Source of the DNA: Casimicrobiaceae bacterium
GTDB lineage: Bacteria; Pseudomonadota; Gammaproteobacteria; Burkholderiales; Casimicrobiaceae
Assembly: GCA_955652025.1 (NCBI GenBank)
Contig: CATPAO010000063.1
Location: 1-7,014 of the forward strand
DNA length: 7,014 bases
Direction of reading: 5' to 3'
In this document: piece after piece, positions 1 through 6,860 of the stretch
Layout: each line of letters opens with the position of its first letter
How positions within the stretch are numbered: position 1 is the stretch's first letter
The notes under the pieces: model-generated
Database searches by the model: none
What the model was told of the DNA's origin: nothing
Seen by the model: only the letters and a program-made list of their open reading frames with translations
Position numbers and translations under genes: made by a program

Positions 1-2379
1 CGGCTCATGCGTCTCGGGGATGGAAAGCTCGAATGCACACGACGTTCCGCCGCCCGCGACGCGCGCCGCATAACGCCCCGGCAACAAATCTTCGACGTAA
101 TACTCGCCGCGGCGACCTGTCATGAACGTCACGCGCCGGTCGCCTGCCGCGACACTCACTTCGTGAAATTCCGCCGCCTTGACCTGGCCTCGGCTCCGGA
201 TCTGGAGCGTGCCGGTTATCGCAGAGAGCCGCCGGGCGTGGAAATCGATGAGCGCGCCGGCGCGCGCTCCTGGCGAGACGATCCGTAACGATTCGGGAAA
301 CGCATAATCGAGTGGCACGCTCGCCACGTCGATCGATACCTGGTTCTCGTAGAACGAAGTTAACGTGGGCAGGAACAACTTGCCGCTCGCGTCCGTGGTA
401 CCGATCGCCTGGTTGTTGACGAGAACCCGAACGCCCGGAAGGTCATCGACTCTCACCAGCCCGAAACTGTCGGTGACGGGTCGCCCCACGGAGAGGGCGT
501 CACCGACCGTCGCAATGCCGCCCGCGGCCGACAACACGTAACTCCGATGCGATCCCGTGGCGTCACGCTGTTGCGACAAATCCGCGCGCACGACGCCCCA
601 ACGCGCGTTGTACTGCAGCGAAGGGCTGAAAACGGTGGTCGTGTCCTCCGCGACTCTCGATCGCTCCAACGTCACCGTGTAGCCCAGCCCCTCGCCGATC
701 GGCTGCGTCTTTTGCAGCTGTATGACCTCGCCCTGCCGTTCACCGAACCGCTCGTAGCGAGTCGACACGGCGTAATCGGCATCGAAATTGTAGATGAGAC
801 CGACGAGCACGTTGCGCGTTCGCTCCTTGGCACGACTGTCCGCGACGTTGGCGAAAAAGCTCGCCCGTCCGTCGAAGAGCGGGCGACCGTAATTGAGCGC
901 CACGGTCTTGCGCGCCGGTCCATCGTAAGAGGTGAAAGTTGAGTAGGCCCCCGAGACGGAGCCCCAGCGCGCATCCACATAACCGATCGCCGCCGTGGCC
1001 TCGTATTTGCGGCGCTCGATGACGGAGTCGGCGAGGGCGGCGTAATTTTGGCTGTCCGCGCGTAGCAGCACGCCCGCGCTTACGTGTTGGCCCAAGTACG
1101 AGTAGTTGATGAGCGCTGCAGCGCCGCCCCGCCCGTCGCGCTGGCTGTACGCCGCGGAAGCGCTCGTCACACCGAACGGCCCCAGCACCATGGTCGCCGC
1201 CGGACCCGCGTTGTACGCTCCGCGCCGGCCTTCGCCGCGCATCCCGAGCGTCAGCGCGTCGGTGACGCCGATCCGGTGAAAGGCCGAAAACGCGAACGGG
1301 CCGTAACGACCGCTCTCGGTGCCGAACGCCTCGCGCAGCGCGCCGGCGTTGTAGCTCCACTCCTGCAATCCGGACTTGAGCGGGATGTCGGTCGAATAGT
1401 ACGTCGTGCTGATCCGCTGCTCGCGCCCGAACGCGTCACGAATCACCAGGTCGACGCCGCGCGCACCGATGCTTTGCGTGATGTTGCGCAAAGCGAATTC
1501 ACCGGGCGCCACCCTGACCGTGTTGATTCGTTGACCGTCGACATAGACATCGATCGTCGACGGCACGTTCACGAGTCCCGCGATGCCGAGCTGCGGGTAG
1601 CGGATCAAATAGGGATCGAGGCTGTACAGCTTGGAATAGCTGGCGCCGCCCAATAGCACCGAGGCGCCGAGGTCACCCGACGCGGCTATGAAATCACCCG
1701 CGATCGCCCGTTCGAGCGTCGCCCGATTATCGTGGGTGACACTGGTCATCAGCCGCCCGAAACGGCGCTGCGGCGCGGACCCGTTGTAGACCGAGTCGGT
1801 CAAGAACAGAAAATCCCCGACGCGCGCGCCGAGCTCGTTTGCGACCACTACCTGATCGGGCCGGCCGTTACCCCCGCTATAGTCGACGTTGTAGTTGAAG
1901 AACGCGCTATTGTCGGTCGGGTAATAGACGTTCCGTTTCCGTCCGTCGGTCAGGTCCAGGATCTGTCGCGGCAGCAACCGCGGATCGACCTGAATCGCGA
2001 GCGATAGCATGCGTTCGTCGAAGGTGACGGTCACACCGTCGATCGAAGTGAGCGCGACATGCATGTCGCCGTCGATTGCCCGCGTGCGGCCGCGAAGATG
2101 GCCGATACCGATGGCGTTCAAATCGGCAGCGCGGACGAACACGTCGGCGGCGAGGAAGGCGACGAGGCGCATACCCTTATCCTCGCCGTTCAACACGATC
2201 TGGACGAATAGGGTGGTGTCCGGTGCAATGGATCTTGGCAGCTCCGCACCGCGCGCCGGAGCGGCCAGCACGAGCGGTAGCACCAGAAACCATATCGCCG
2301 CGAAGCGCACGGCGTCGCGAACGGCGAGCGCCGCGTGCGGAGCCTGTCGCTGCCTACCCGCAGCTCGCAGGGTCCACAT
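1..2379 (-). CDS. Outer-membrane fimbrial usher, archaic (CsuD-like) chaperone-usher pathway, 3' end cut by window
   Basis: This is the outer-membrane pore that takes chaperone-subunit complexes from the periplasm and assembles the pilus. The minus frame is open for 793 codons from ATG 2379 to base 1. In residues from that start: hydrophobic signal sequence about 25-45 (ending PARGA), N-terminal chaperone-binding domain about 50-150, beta-barrel from about 151 (YYPTDNSAFFNYNVDY), plug domain about 271-325 (IDVYVDGQR, then GEFALRNI), and C-terminal domains from about 640 (DLPGVRVLVNNQAIGTTDASG). The last domain (about 720-793) is nearly complete, so probably only a few residues are missing. 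The start is uncertain. ATG 2379 overlaps the chaperone by 26 bases and gives a long basic leader; GTG 2310 gives a normal signal peptide (VRFAAIWFLVLPLVLA) but has no ribosome site. Family assignment is firm; the Csu-like subtype follows from the spore-coat-U neighbours. Confidence 0.93.
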   Translation of the reverse strand, partial: MWTLRAAGRQRQAPHAALAVRDAVRFAAIWFLVLPLVLAAPARGAELPRSIAPDTTLFVQIVLNGEDKGMRLVAFLAADVFVRAADLNAIGIGHLRGRTRAIDGDMHVALTSIDGVTVTFDERMLSLAIQVDPRLLPRQILDLTDGRKRNVYYPTDNSAFFNYNVDYSGGNGRPDQVVVANELGARVGDFLFLTDSVYNGSAPQRRFGRLMTSVTHDNRATLERAIAGDFIAASGDLGASVLLGGASYSKLYSLDPYLIRYPQLGIAGLVNVPSTIDVYVDGQRINTVRVAPGEFALRNITQSIGARGVDLVIRDAFGREQRISTTYYSTDIPLKSGLQEWSYNAGALREAFGTESGRYGPFAFSAFHRIGVTDALTLGMRGEGRRGAYNAGPAATMVLGPFGVTSASAAYSQRDGRGGAAALINYSYLGQHVSAGVLLRADSQNYAALADSVIERRKYEATAAIGYVDARWGSVSGAYSTFTSYDGPARKTVALNYGRPLFDGRASFFANVADSRAKERTRNVLVGLIYNFDADYAVSTRYERFGERQGEVIQLQKTQPIGEGLGYTVTLERSRVAEDTTTVFSPSLQYNARWGVVRADLSQQRDATGSHRSYVLSAAGGIATVGDALSVGRPVTDSFGLVRVDDLPGVRVLVNNQAIGTTDASGKLFLPTLTSFYENQVSIDVASVPLDYAFPESLRIVSPGARAGALIDFHARRLSAITGTLQIRSRGQVKAAEFHEVSVAAGDRRVTFMTGRRGEYYVEDLLPGRYAARVAGGGTSCAFELSIPETHEP

Positions 2380-3115
2380 CGAGCTTGCGACTCAACGTGA
2401 ACTGCTGGGTCTTGGCCGTCACTTCGAGCGTCGCGAGGCGCGCGCAGACTTCTTTCGCGATGCTCGTGGTGTATCTCTTGACGACACCAGCCAACAGATA
2501 CCGGTCGCTGATGCGCTGCGCAAATATTTCCTCGCCGCGTGCGGTGCGCCCGCTGACCGCGATGCCGTCGTCGAGCAGGAAATGCTCGTTGCCGGCGTTG
2601 CGCAGCGCGACGATCAGCTCCGAGCGGGCGAGCGCCACGTCGGTGAACTCACCCTGCGTCAAGCGCAGAACGGGCTTTACGAAGATCGGCAACGCAAAGC
2701 GGATGTTGACGGCAATATGCGCGCCCGCAGAGAGAGGCTCGGGTTCAGGTGCGGGAATCCTCTCGATGAAGAGCCGAAACGTCCGCTCGGTCGCCCCCGG
2801 CGCGGATTTGGCGCCGACACGAATGACGCGGTCCTCGTTCTGCGCGAGCGTCAGGATTTTCGGAAAGAAGATGATTTCGCCGGTTTCCCCATAGTGATCG
2901 ACCCCGTCGTTGTCCTGGGTCCACTCCATCGCCGTCATTTGGAAATCGATGCGCGATGGCCCCGTGTTGGTCAGAGTCACGACGCCGCTTCTCGCCTCGC
3001 GCGAAAGCTCGAGACGCATCGGGCTTACCGTGTATTCGGCCCCACGGGTCGGCGCCGAGAAAATCGCAACCAGCACAGCGACGCACGCCAAGGCAACTCT
3101 CATCGTGGATGACAT
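2354..3115 (-). CDS. Periplasmic pilus chaperone (CsuC-like, PapD superfamily)
   Basis: This periplasmic chaperone folds and caps pilus subunits by donor-strand complementation and delivers them to the usher. It is 253 aa, normal for the family. A signal peptide covers residues 1-26 (hydrophobic 6-20, cleavage after PTRGA). The N-terminal Ig-like domain (about 27-125) has the typical early strand (YTVSPMRLELS), the GVVTLTNTG turn, the FFPKILTLAQNEDRVIRVG block and FRLFIERIP. The link ALPIFVKP at 141-148 leads into the second domain. Two cysteines outside the signal peptide (Cys224, Cys252) could form a disulfide in domain two. Ten bases separate its ATG from the upstream subunit stop, so the two genes are surely cotranscribed. 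A second ATG at residue 5 would give a tighter signal peptide, and no strong ribosome site decides between them. The function is well supported; which subunits it prefers is not visible. Confidence 0.95.
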   Translation of the reverse strand: MSSTMRVALACVAVLVAIFSAPTRGAEYTVSPMRLELSREARSGVVTLTNTGPSRIDFQMTAMEWTQDNDGVDHYGETGEIIFFPKILTLAQNEDRVIRVGAKSAPGATERTFRLFIERIPAPEPEPLSAGAHIAVNIRFALPIFVKPVLRLTQGEFTDVALARSELIVALRNAGNEHFLLDDGIAVSGRTARGEEIFAQRISDRYLLAGVVKRYTTSIAKEVCARLATLEVTAKTQQFTLSRKLDVDPASCG

Positions 3116-3125
3116 GTCGGTCCGC

Positions 3126-3527
3126 CTAGGGAAGAACCAGGATCGTCAGCGAGTCCGCATAAGCACCCCCATAGGCGTTGCGGAAGTCGATAACGGCGAT
3201 CTGACCGTTCAACGTGAGCGTGTTGCCGCCGGTGACGACCGTGCTGACGCTATACGGCATGTACTGAAGCAGGGTCGCGTGCTTCAGGCGATGAATTCCC
3301 GCGAGGTCGTTCTGGCCGGTGATCGTGAAGATCGGAATCGGCAGCAGCACGCAACTGAAATGGATGCTGACGCTGAAGGCGGCGGGGGCGTTCGCGCCAG
3401 GATCGATGACGCCGAAGCTCACGCTGCCCGGCTGCCCGGTATTGAACGTGCATACCTGCGCCTCCGCCAGCATCGCGGCAGTTGCAACGATGACGATACA
3501 GGCCGCGCGGGCGCATGCCGCTTGCAT
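3126..3527 (-). CDS. Spore-coat-U domain pilus subunit, short (133 aa)
   Basis: A secreted SCPU-domain protein, here a subunit of an archaic chaperone-usher pilus. Residues 1-23 form a signal peptide (hydrophobic 9-20, AEA just before the mature end). The mature part of about 110 residues has one cysteine pair (Cys26 in QVCTF, Cys59 in HFSC), the SVSFGVIDP block after the first cysteine, and the family-typical end GAYADSLTILVLP, whose last strand would be completed by the chaperone. It is shorter than its upstream partner and than most family members, and may be a minor subunit or adaptor (inference). It lies 93 bases after the 168-aa subunit and 10 bases before the chaperone. The start ATG has a modest GGAAA stretch about 9 bases upstream. 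The 93-base gap holds no convincing gene. Confidence 0.9.
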   Translation of the reverse strand: MQAACARAACIVIVATAAMLAEAQVCTFNTGQPGSVSFGVIDPGANAPAAFSVSIHFSCVLLPIPIFTITGQNDLAGIHRLKHATLLQYMPYSVSTVVTGGNTLTLNGQIAVIDFRNAYGGAYADSLTILVLP

Positions 3528-3620
3528 GGCGCGAATTTCCGATCGTACACCGCAAGTCGCGACCGACCGACGCCCGCGGCGCCCTGCCCGCGTATCGATC
3601 CGCGACGCGACAAGCTCGGG

Positions 3621-4127
3621 TTACGGGGACACCGTCAACGTGACGGTATCACTGTAGACGCCCAGCGTGGCGTTCTGGTAGTCGGAAATGCCGGTCGATC
3701 CGGTCACGGCGAACGAGATGTTCGTGGCGAGACCCGTGCCGGTGCCGGTCGATACCTTGCCGAGCGTGTAGCGGATGCACTCCGCCGCGTTCGCGCAACC
3801 GACGCCGAGAGCGGCGACCAAGCGCATCCGGTTGTTGGCGCCGCCGGTCGAGGACTTCCACAGGCCGTCATCCGAAGTCACGGTGAAAGTCGTTCCCGTC
3901 GTGCAGCGGAAGTTGCCGCCGCTCCAGACCGCGTTGACGGTGCCGCCGGTGGCGGGATTCAAATTCCCGAAATTGAGCGTCGATGCGGCGTCGATCACCG
4001 TGCACACGCTCAGCACATCGGCGCTGACCGCGACGACATGCGTGCCGGCGCCGTACGCCGGTCCGGCAAGCGCCATTGCCGCTCCCACCAATGCTCCACT
4101 ACAAATGCGATTGAGACGAATCGCCAT
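3621..4127 (-). CDS. Spore-coat-U domain pilus subunit, likely major pilin (CsuA/B-like, 168 aa)
   Basis: First gene of the pilus operon and probably the main structural subunit (inferred from position, length and its strong ribosome site). The frame stays open up to 4253, but ATG 4127 is chosen because AGGAGG lies six bases upstream and a clean signal peptide follows (basic start AIRLNR, hydrophobic 10-23, cleavage about 24-27, AYGAG). The mature protein has the hallmark VCTVIDAASTLNFGNLNP near its start, the pair Cys42/Cys75, and the end GVYSDTVTLTVSP, which resembles the shorter subunit's end. A second pair, Cys111/Cys117, sits in a loop (GVGCANAAEC). The glycine/threonine/serine-rich mature sequence fits a beta-sandwich that inserts its N-terminal strand into the next subunit. 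SCPU family membership is firm; the role as major pilin is an inference. Confidence 0.92.
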   Translation of the reverse strand: MAIRLNRICSGALVGAAMALAGPAYGAGTHVVAVSADVLSVCTVIDAASTLNFGNLNPATGGTVNAVWSGGNFRCTTGTTFTVTSDDGLWKSSTGGANNRMRLVAALGVGCANAAECIRYTLGKVSTGTGTGLATNISFAVTGSTGISDYQNATLGVYSDTVTLTVSP

Positions 4128-4133
4128 GGCGTG

Positions 4134-4139
4134 CCTCCT
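4134..4139 (-). promoter_or_regulatory. Strong ribosome binding site of the first pilus subunit
   Basis: The minus strand reads AGGAGG here, six bases before ATG 4127. It fixes the start of the 168-aa subunit against the longer open frame that begins at 4253. It also suggests high translation, as expected for a main pilin. Confidence 0.85.
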
Positions 4140-4372
4140 GCCTTTACAGTCGATCATGCTTGCAATGGGCCCGATGGCCGCGCAAAGATGCCGCAGCCCC
4201 CCGACGAGGTGGCCGAAAATGGTGCTCCGACGTCGCAGACCAAGACCATGCAATCGTCATGCCAATGTACCGGCTGAGTGCGGCCGAAGAGTAGGTGGAC
4301 TCACTATATTGCATCGCAGCATGCCTGCGTAAGCCGGCGTTGGCACGTTAAGATCGCGGTGTCACTCGACCG

Positions 4373-4379
4373 AAAGGAG
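4373..4379 (+). promoter_or_regulatory. Ribosome binding site of the PEBP gene
   Basis: AAAGGAG lies six bases before ATG 4386. It marks that ATG, which opens directly into a signal peptide, as the true start rather than the in-frame ATG at 4278. Confidence 0.8.
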
Positions 4380-4385
4380 TGTCCT

Positions 4386-4956
4386 ATGCACGGCAATGCT
4401 CTCCTATGCACCGCTGCACTCGCGACGGGTCTGGCGCTCGCGGGCGTCGCCCAAGCGCAATTCAAGCTCACGAGCCCGGACATCAAGCCCGGGGCGACGA
4501 TCGCCGACGAGCAAGTGTTCAATGGCTTCGGGTGCAGCGGCAAGAACATTTCACCGGCGCTCCAATGGTCGGGCGCGCCCAAGGAGGCGAAGAGCTTCGC
4601 ATTGCTGGTGCACGATCCGCACGCACCGACGGGCGGCGCCGGCTGGTGGCATTGGATCGTCGTCAACATTCCGGCAGGGGTGACCGAATTGCCGAAAAAC
4701 GCCGGCCAGGGCGACGGCGCGAACCTTCCACCGGGGGCAATCAGCGGCGTCACGGACTTCGGCGCGCCGGGCTATGGCGGGGCCCTGTCCACCCAAGGGC
4801 GCCAAGCCGCATCGCTATCACTTCACGCTCTACGCGCTCAAGGTGGAAAAGCTGGATGTGCCGAAGAGCGCCACGGCATCGCTGGTCGGCTATATGGCGA
4901 ACGCGAACTCGATCAGCACGGCGACTCTCAGCGGCCGATACGGTCGGCCCAAATGA
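4386..4956 (+). pseudogene. Secreted YbhB/YbcL-family phosphatidylethanolamine-binding protein, frameshifted by one extra G
   Basis: Bacterial PEBP (Raf-kinase-inhibitor-like) protein; bacterial members have no agreed biochemical role beyond a conserved anion/ligand pocket. From ATG 4386 the protein has a signal peptide (residues 1-24, ending VAQA), then family blocks GCSGKNISPALQWSGAP, HDPHAP (77-81, pocket), GWWHWIVVNIP (86-96) and TDFGAPGYGG (123-132). The conserved continuation PCPPKG.KPHRY, FTLYALKVEKLDV and ATLSGRYGR then appears only in the next frame, ending at TGA 4954-4956. One surplus G in the GGGG run at 4779-4782 explains the switch exactly: 571 bases is 190 codons plus one, and removing the G restores a full-length 189-aa protein. 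As written, translation stays in the original frame to 5021, giving a 211-aa product with an unrelated C-terminus. Either a sequencing or assembly error in a homopolymer, or a recent inactivation. Confidence 0.88.
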
Positions 4957-5031
4957 CACTATCGGAGGCCGCGCAAGTGCGCGTCCCTCGACGGCGCACC
5001 GTATCGTTGGCGACTGATTGAGCACGCTCGC

Positions 5032-6159
5032 ATGTCCTGGATCAGCGTCACTTATCGCATCCGCGCGCCACGCGACCGGCTCGACGAAATCGCGCGCGGG
5101 CTCGCGCTCGAGCAGAGCGTCGAAGTCGCCGCGGAGGTCGTGACCGACCCGTTCGTCCTCGACAACATCGTGGGTCGTGTCGCGGCGATTCATCCCTCGG
5201 ACGATTCGCACCTCGTGGTGCTTCGGCTCGCAACGGTGACGACCGGTTTCGACGTCGCGCAGACGCTGAACATGCTGTTCGGCAACAGCTCGTTGCATGC
5301 GCACGTCGAGCTCGTCGACGTCGACTTTCCGCCCGAATTTCTCGCGCATTTCACCGGTCCCCGGCACGGCATTGACGGCATTCGTCGGCACCTGCGGGTG
5401 GGACGCCGTCCTCTGACCTGCGCCGCGCTCAAGCCGCAGGGACTGTCCTGCGAAGCGCTGGCGGAACTTTGCTACACGCTCGCCGCAAATGGTGTGGATG
5501 TCGTCAAGGACGATCACGGACTTGCCGACCAATCGTACTCGCCGTTCGCCAAGCGCGTCGCCGCGTGCCAACGTGCGATCGCCCACGCGGAACGCGAAAC
5601 GGGACGGCCGCACATTTACGCGCCCAGCCTCGTCGGCTCGCCGCGGGCGCTTATCGAGCAGGCGCAAATCGCACACGCGGAAGGGGTTGGCGCCGCGCTG
5701 CTGGCGCCCGCGTTGATCGGCATGTCGGTGTTCCACGAGGTCGTCACCGCGCATCTCGACGTTCCCGTCATCGCGCATCCTGCGTATGCCGGCGCGGCCC
5801 GAGTTGCCCCGCCGCTATTGCTCGGCAAACTTTTTCGTTGGCTCGGCGCGGACGCCGTCATCTTCCCCAATTTCGGCGGACGCTTCGCCTACTCCCGCGA
5901 CGAATGCGGGCAGATCGCGGCGAACAATCGAGACGAATGGGCGGCATATCACCGCACGCTGCCGGTTCCGGCCGGCGGACTGGCAGTGGAACGCGTGGCG
6001 GAGCTTCTTCGCTTCTATGGGCCCGACGTGATGCTGCTGATCGGCGGTGCGCTGCTCGCCGATCGCGATCGGCTGCCCGAGCGAACGCGCACATTTGTCG
6101 CCGCGACCGAAGCGGTGTTGGCCGATGCGTCGTCGCCGCATTACGCAGCTTTCAACTGA
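5032..6159 (+). CDS. RuBisCO-like protein (form IV), possible 5-methylthioribulose-1-phosphate isomerase
   Basis: A 375-aa member of the RuBisCO large-chain superfamily, shorter than true large subunits (about 450-480 aa). The N-terminal domain is residues 1 to about 125; the barrel follows. Retained: Lys134 in ALKPQGLS (counterpart of the catalytic loop-1 lysine), Lys159-Asp160-Asp161 (carbamylated lysine and metal aspartate), His249 in IAHPAYAGA, and phosphate-binding glycines at 315-316 (PAGG) and 338-339 (LLIGG). Changed: the metal-ligand Glu is His162 (KDDHGLADQ), the second lysine of KPK is missing, and the loop-6 lysine region reads FPNFGGRF. It therefore should not fix CO2. The pattern resembles the clade of the Rhodospirillum rubrum isomerase (DeepYkr), and the cupin 22 bases downstream supports that reading. 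Alternatives are another form IV enzyme, such as an apionate-pathway decarboxylase. The start at 5032 has no strong ribosome site. Superfamily certain; substrate inferred. Confidence 0.9.
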   Translation: MSWISVTYRIRAPRDRLDEIARGLALEQSVEVAAEVVTDPFVLDNIVGRVAAIHPSDDSHLVVLRLATVTTGFDVAQTLNMLFGNSSLHAHVELVDVDFPPEFLAHFTGPRHGIDGIRRHLRVGRRPLTCAALKPQGLSCEALAELCYTLAANGVDVVKDDHGLADQSYSPFAKRVAACQRAIAHAERETGRPHIYAPSLVGSPRALIEQAQIAHAEGVGAALLAPALIGMSVFHEVVTAHLDVPVIAHPAYAGAARVAPPLLLGKLFRWLGADAVIFPNFGGRFAYSRDECGQIAANNRDEWAAYHRTLPVPAGGLAVERVAELLRFYGPDVMLLIGGALLADRDRLPERTRTFVAATEAVLADASSPHYAAFN

Positions 6160-6181
6160 TCGAACTAAAGGGCTTCCGGAT

Positions 6182-6631
6182 ATGTCCACTCCAGCGTACC
6201 GCCAGCGATCGGGACCGATGCGCTGGCGCGAGGTCGACGTGCTCGAATACAAGCGCGAAGGCAGTGCGCCGTTTCAAAGCGTTACGCGGCAGGTCCTGTT
6301 CGACGACCCGGCGCTCGGTTGTCAGCTGCGCTATTTCGAAGTGGCGCCGGGTGGGCACACGACGCTCGAACGCCATGAGCATGCGCACGCGGTCATCATC
6401 GAGCGTGGACGCGGCAAATGTTTTGTTGGAGATCGCGTCTTCGACGTCGCCGAGCACGACCTCGTGCACGTGCCGCCGTTGACCTGGCACCAATTCCGGT
6501 CCGGCGCCGACGCGCCGCTCGGATTTTTGTGCATGGTGAACGCCGCTCGCGATCGGCCGCAGCTGCCGTCAGCGGAGGATCTTGCCCGTCTGCGTGAGAA
6601 TCCGGCGGTCGCGCAATTCATCGTCGATTGA
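6182..6631 (+). CDS. Single-domain cupin paired with the RuBisCO-like protein, possible methylthioxylulose-5-phosphate methylsulfurylase
   Basis: A 149-aa cupin_2-type metalloprotein with no signal peptide, hence cytoplasmic. The first cupin motif is at 57-76 (GGHTTLERHEHAHAV.. GRG), with Glu63, His65, His67 and His69 as possible metal ligands. The second is at 93-103 (DLVHVPPLTWH), with His103 as the remaining ligand. Cys117 in GFLCMVN faces the same end of the barrel in sequence order and could be catalytic (inference). The frame is open upstream to 6047, but ATG 6182 is chosen because it follows the RuBisCO-like stop by 22 bases, has an AAGGG stretch about 10 bases upstream, and gives normal cupin length. 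In R. rubrum a cupin acts directly after the RuBisCO-like isomerase, releasing methanethiol and forming 1-deoxyxylulose 5-phosphate. This gene is the positional equivalent. Cupin fold is firm; reaction is a hypothesis. Confidence 0.9.
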   Translation: MSTPAYRQRSGPMRWREVDVLEYKREGSAPFQSVTRQVLFDDPALGCQLRYFEVAPGGHTTLERHEHAHAVIIERGRGKCFVGDRVFDVAEHDLVHVPPLTWHQFRSGADAPLGFLCMVNAARDRPQLPSAEDLARLRENPAVAQFIVD

Positions 6632-6636
6632 TCGGC

Positions 6637-6649
6637 GACGCGTGGCGTC
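6637..6649 (+). terminator. Small hairpin after the cupin, weak terminator candidate
   Basis: GACGC-GTG-GCGTC can form a five-pair stem six bases after the cupin stop. No U-run follows, so it is at best a 3'-end stabilising hairpin or part of a weak terminator. Confidence 0.2.
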
Positions 6650-6697
6650 TCGTCCGCCGCAACGATCCAGCGGTGAGTGTTGCTTCGCAGAAATGGA

Positions 6698-6726
6698 TTG
6701 ACTCAATGCCGAAATGCGTGTACGAA
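6698..6726 (+). promoter_or_regulatory. Candidate sigma-70 promoter for the cold-shock gene
   Basis: TTGACT at 6698-6703 matches five of six -35 bases. After 17 bases comes TACGAA at 6721-6726, a poor -10 (three of six). Transcription would start near 6733 and give a leader of about 135 bases, similar to known cspA leaders. The -35 lies within an 11-base palindrome, ATTGA-C-TCAAT (6697-6707). Spacing is good but the -10 is weak. Confidence 0.35.
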
Positions 6727-6854
6727 TGAGTTGCAGGTTCCTCAAGCGATATTGCTGGTCCGTTTAGGCCGCTCTGGCGGCACTCCTCAGGTCTTCGTCT
6801 CTCTCCCTTGAAGTTCCCGCACCCGGGCTGACTAACGCCCGTCATTTGTCATTC

Positions 6855-6860
6855 AAGGAG
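6855..6860 (+). promoter_or_regulatory. Ribosome binding site of the cold-shock gene
   Basis: AAGGAG lies eight bases before ATG 6869, a near-ideal Shine-Dalgarno placement that fixes the start of the cold-shock protein. Confidence 0.85.

Larger units (their letters stand above)
4128..4385. promoter_or_regulatory. Divergent intergenic region between the pilus operon and the PEBP gene
   Basis: These 258 bases separate two divergently transcribed units and must contain the promoter of the pilus operon and probably that of the plus-strand genes. Against a GC-rich background there is one AT-rich island at 4303-4310. It reads TATATT on the plus strand (4305-4310) and TATAGT on the minus strand (4308-4303), so it could serve as a -10 box in either direction, but no good -35 sits at the right distance either way. 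Next to it is an interrupted inverted repeat, CGCAG-5-CTGCG at 4315-4329. No gene is supported inside the region; the open frames crossing it lack ribosome sites and family resemblance. Exact promoter positions cannot be called by eye. Confidence 0.45.

Noticed and set aside
2009..3112. A 367-codon open frame on the plus strand opposite the usher and chaperone
   Set aside because: It is antisense to two genes with clear family signatures, has arginine-rich low-information composition typical of shadow frames in GC-rich DNA, and has no recognisable domain.
4128..4253. N-terminal extension of the 168-aa pilus subunit to ATG 4253
   Set aside because: The AGGAGG site and the signal peptide both point to ATG 4127; the 42-residue extension would bury the signal peptide.
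2910..4277. A 455-codon open frame on the plus strand opposite both pilus subunits
   Set aside because: It lies antisense to two signal-peptide-bearing subunits, shows no ribosome site or family motif, and its composition is that of a GC-rich shadow frame.
4341..4357. Sigma-54-like box TGGCAC upstream of the PEBP gene
   Set aside because: The -24 half matches (TGGCAC), but the -12 half reads GATCG instead of TTGC, so the element is incomplete.
4750..5778. A 342-codon open frame on the minus strand opposite the RuBisCO-like gene
   Set aside because: The plus strand carries an unmistakable RuBisCO-superfamily protein; the antisense frame is rich in Arg, Asp and Val, without domains.
6618..6845. 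A 75-codon minus-strand open frame between the cupin and cold-shock genes
   Set aside because: It has no ribosome site, no recognisable family and no signal or membrane segment, and it overlaps the cold-shock leader.
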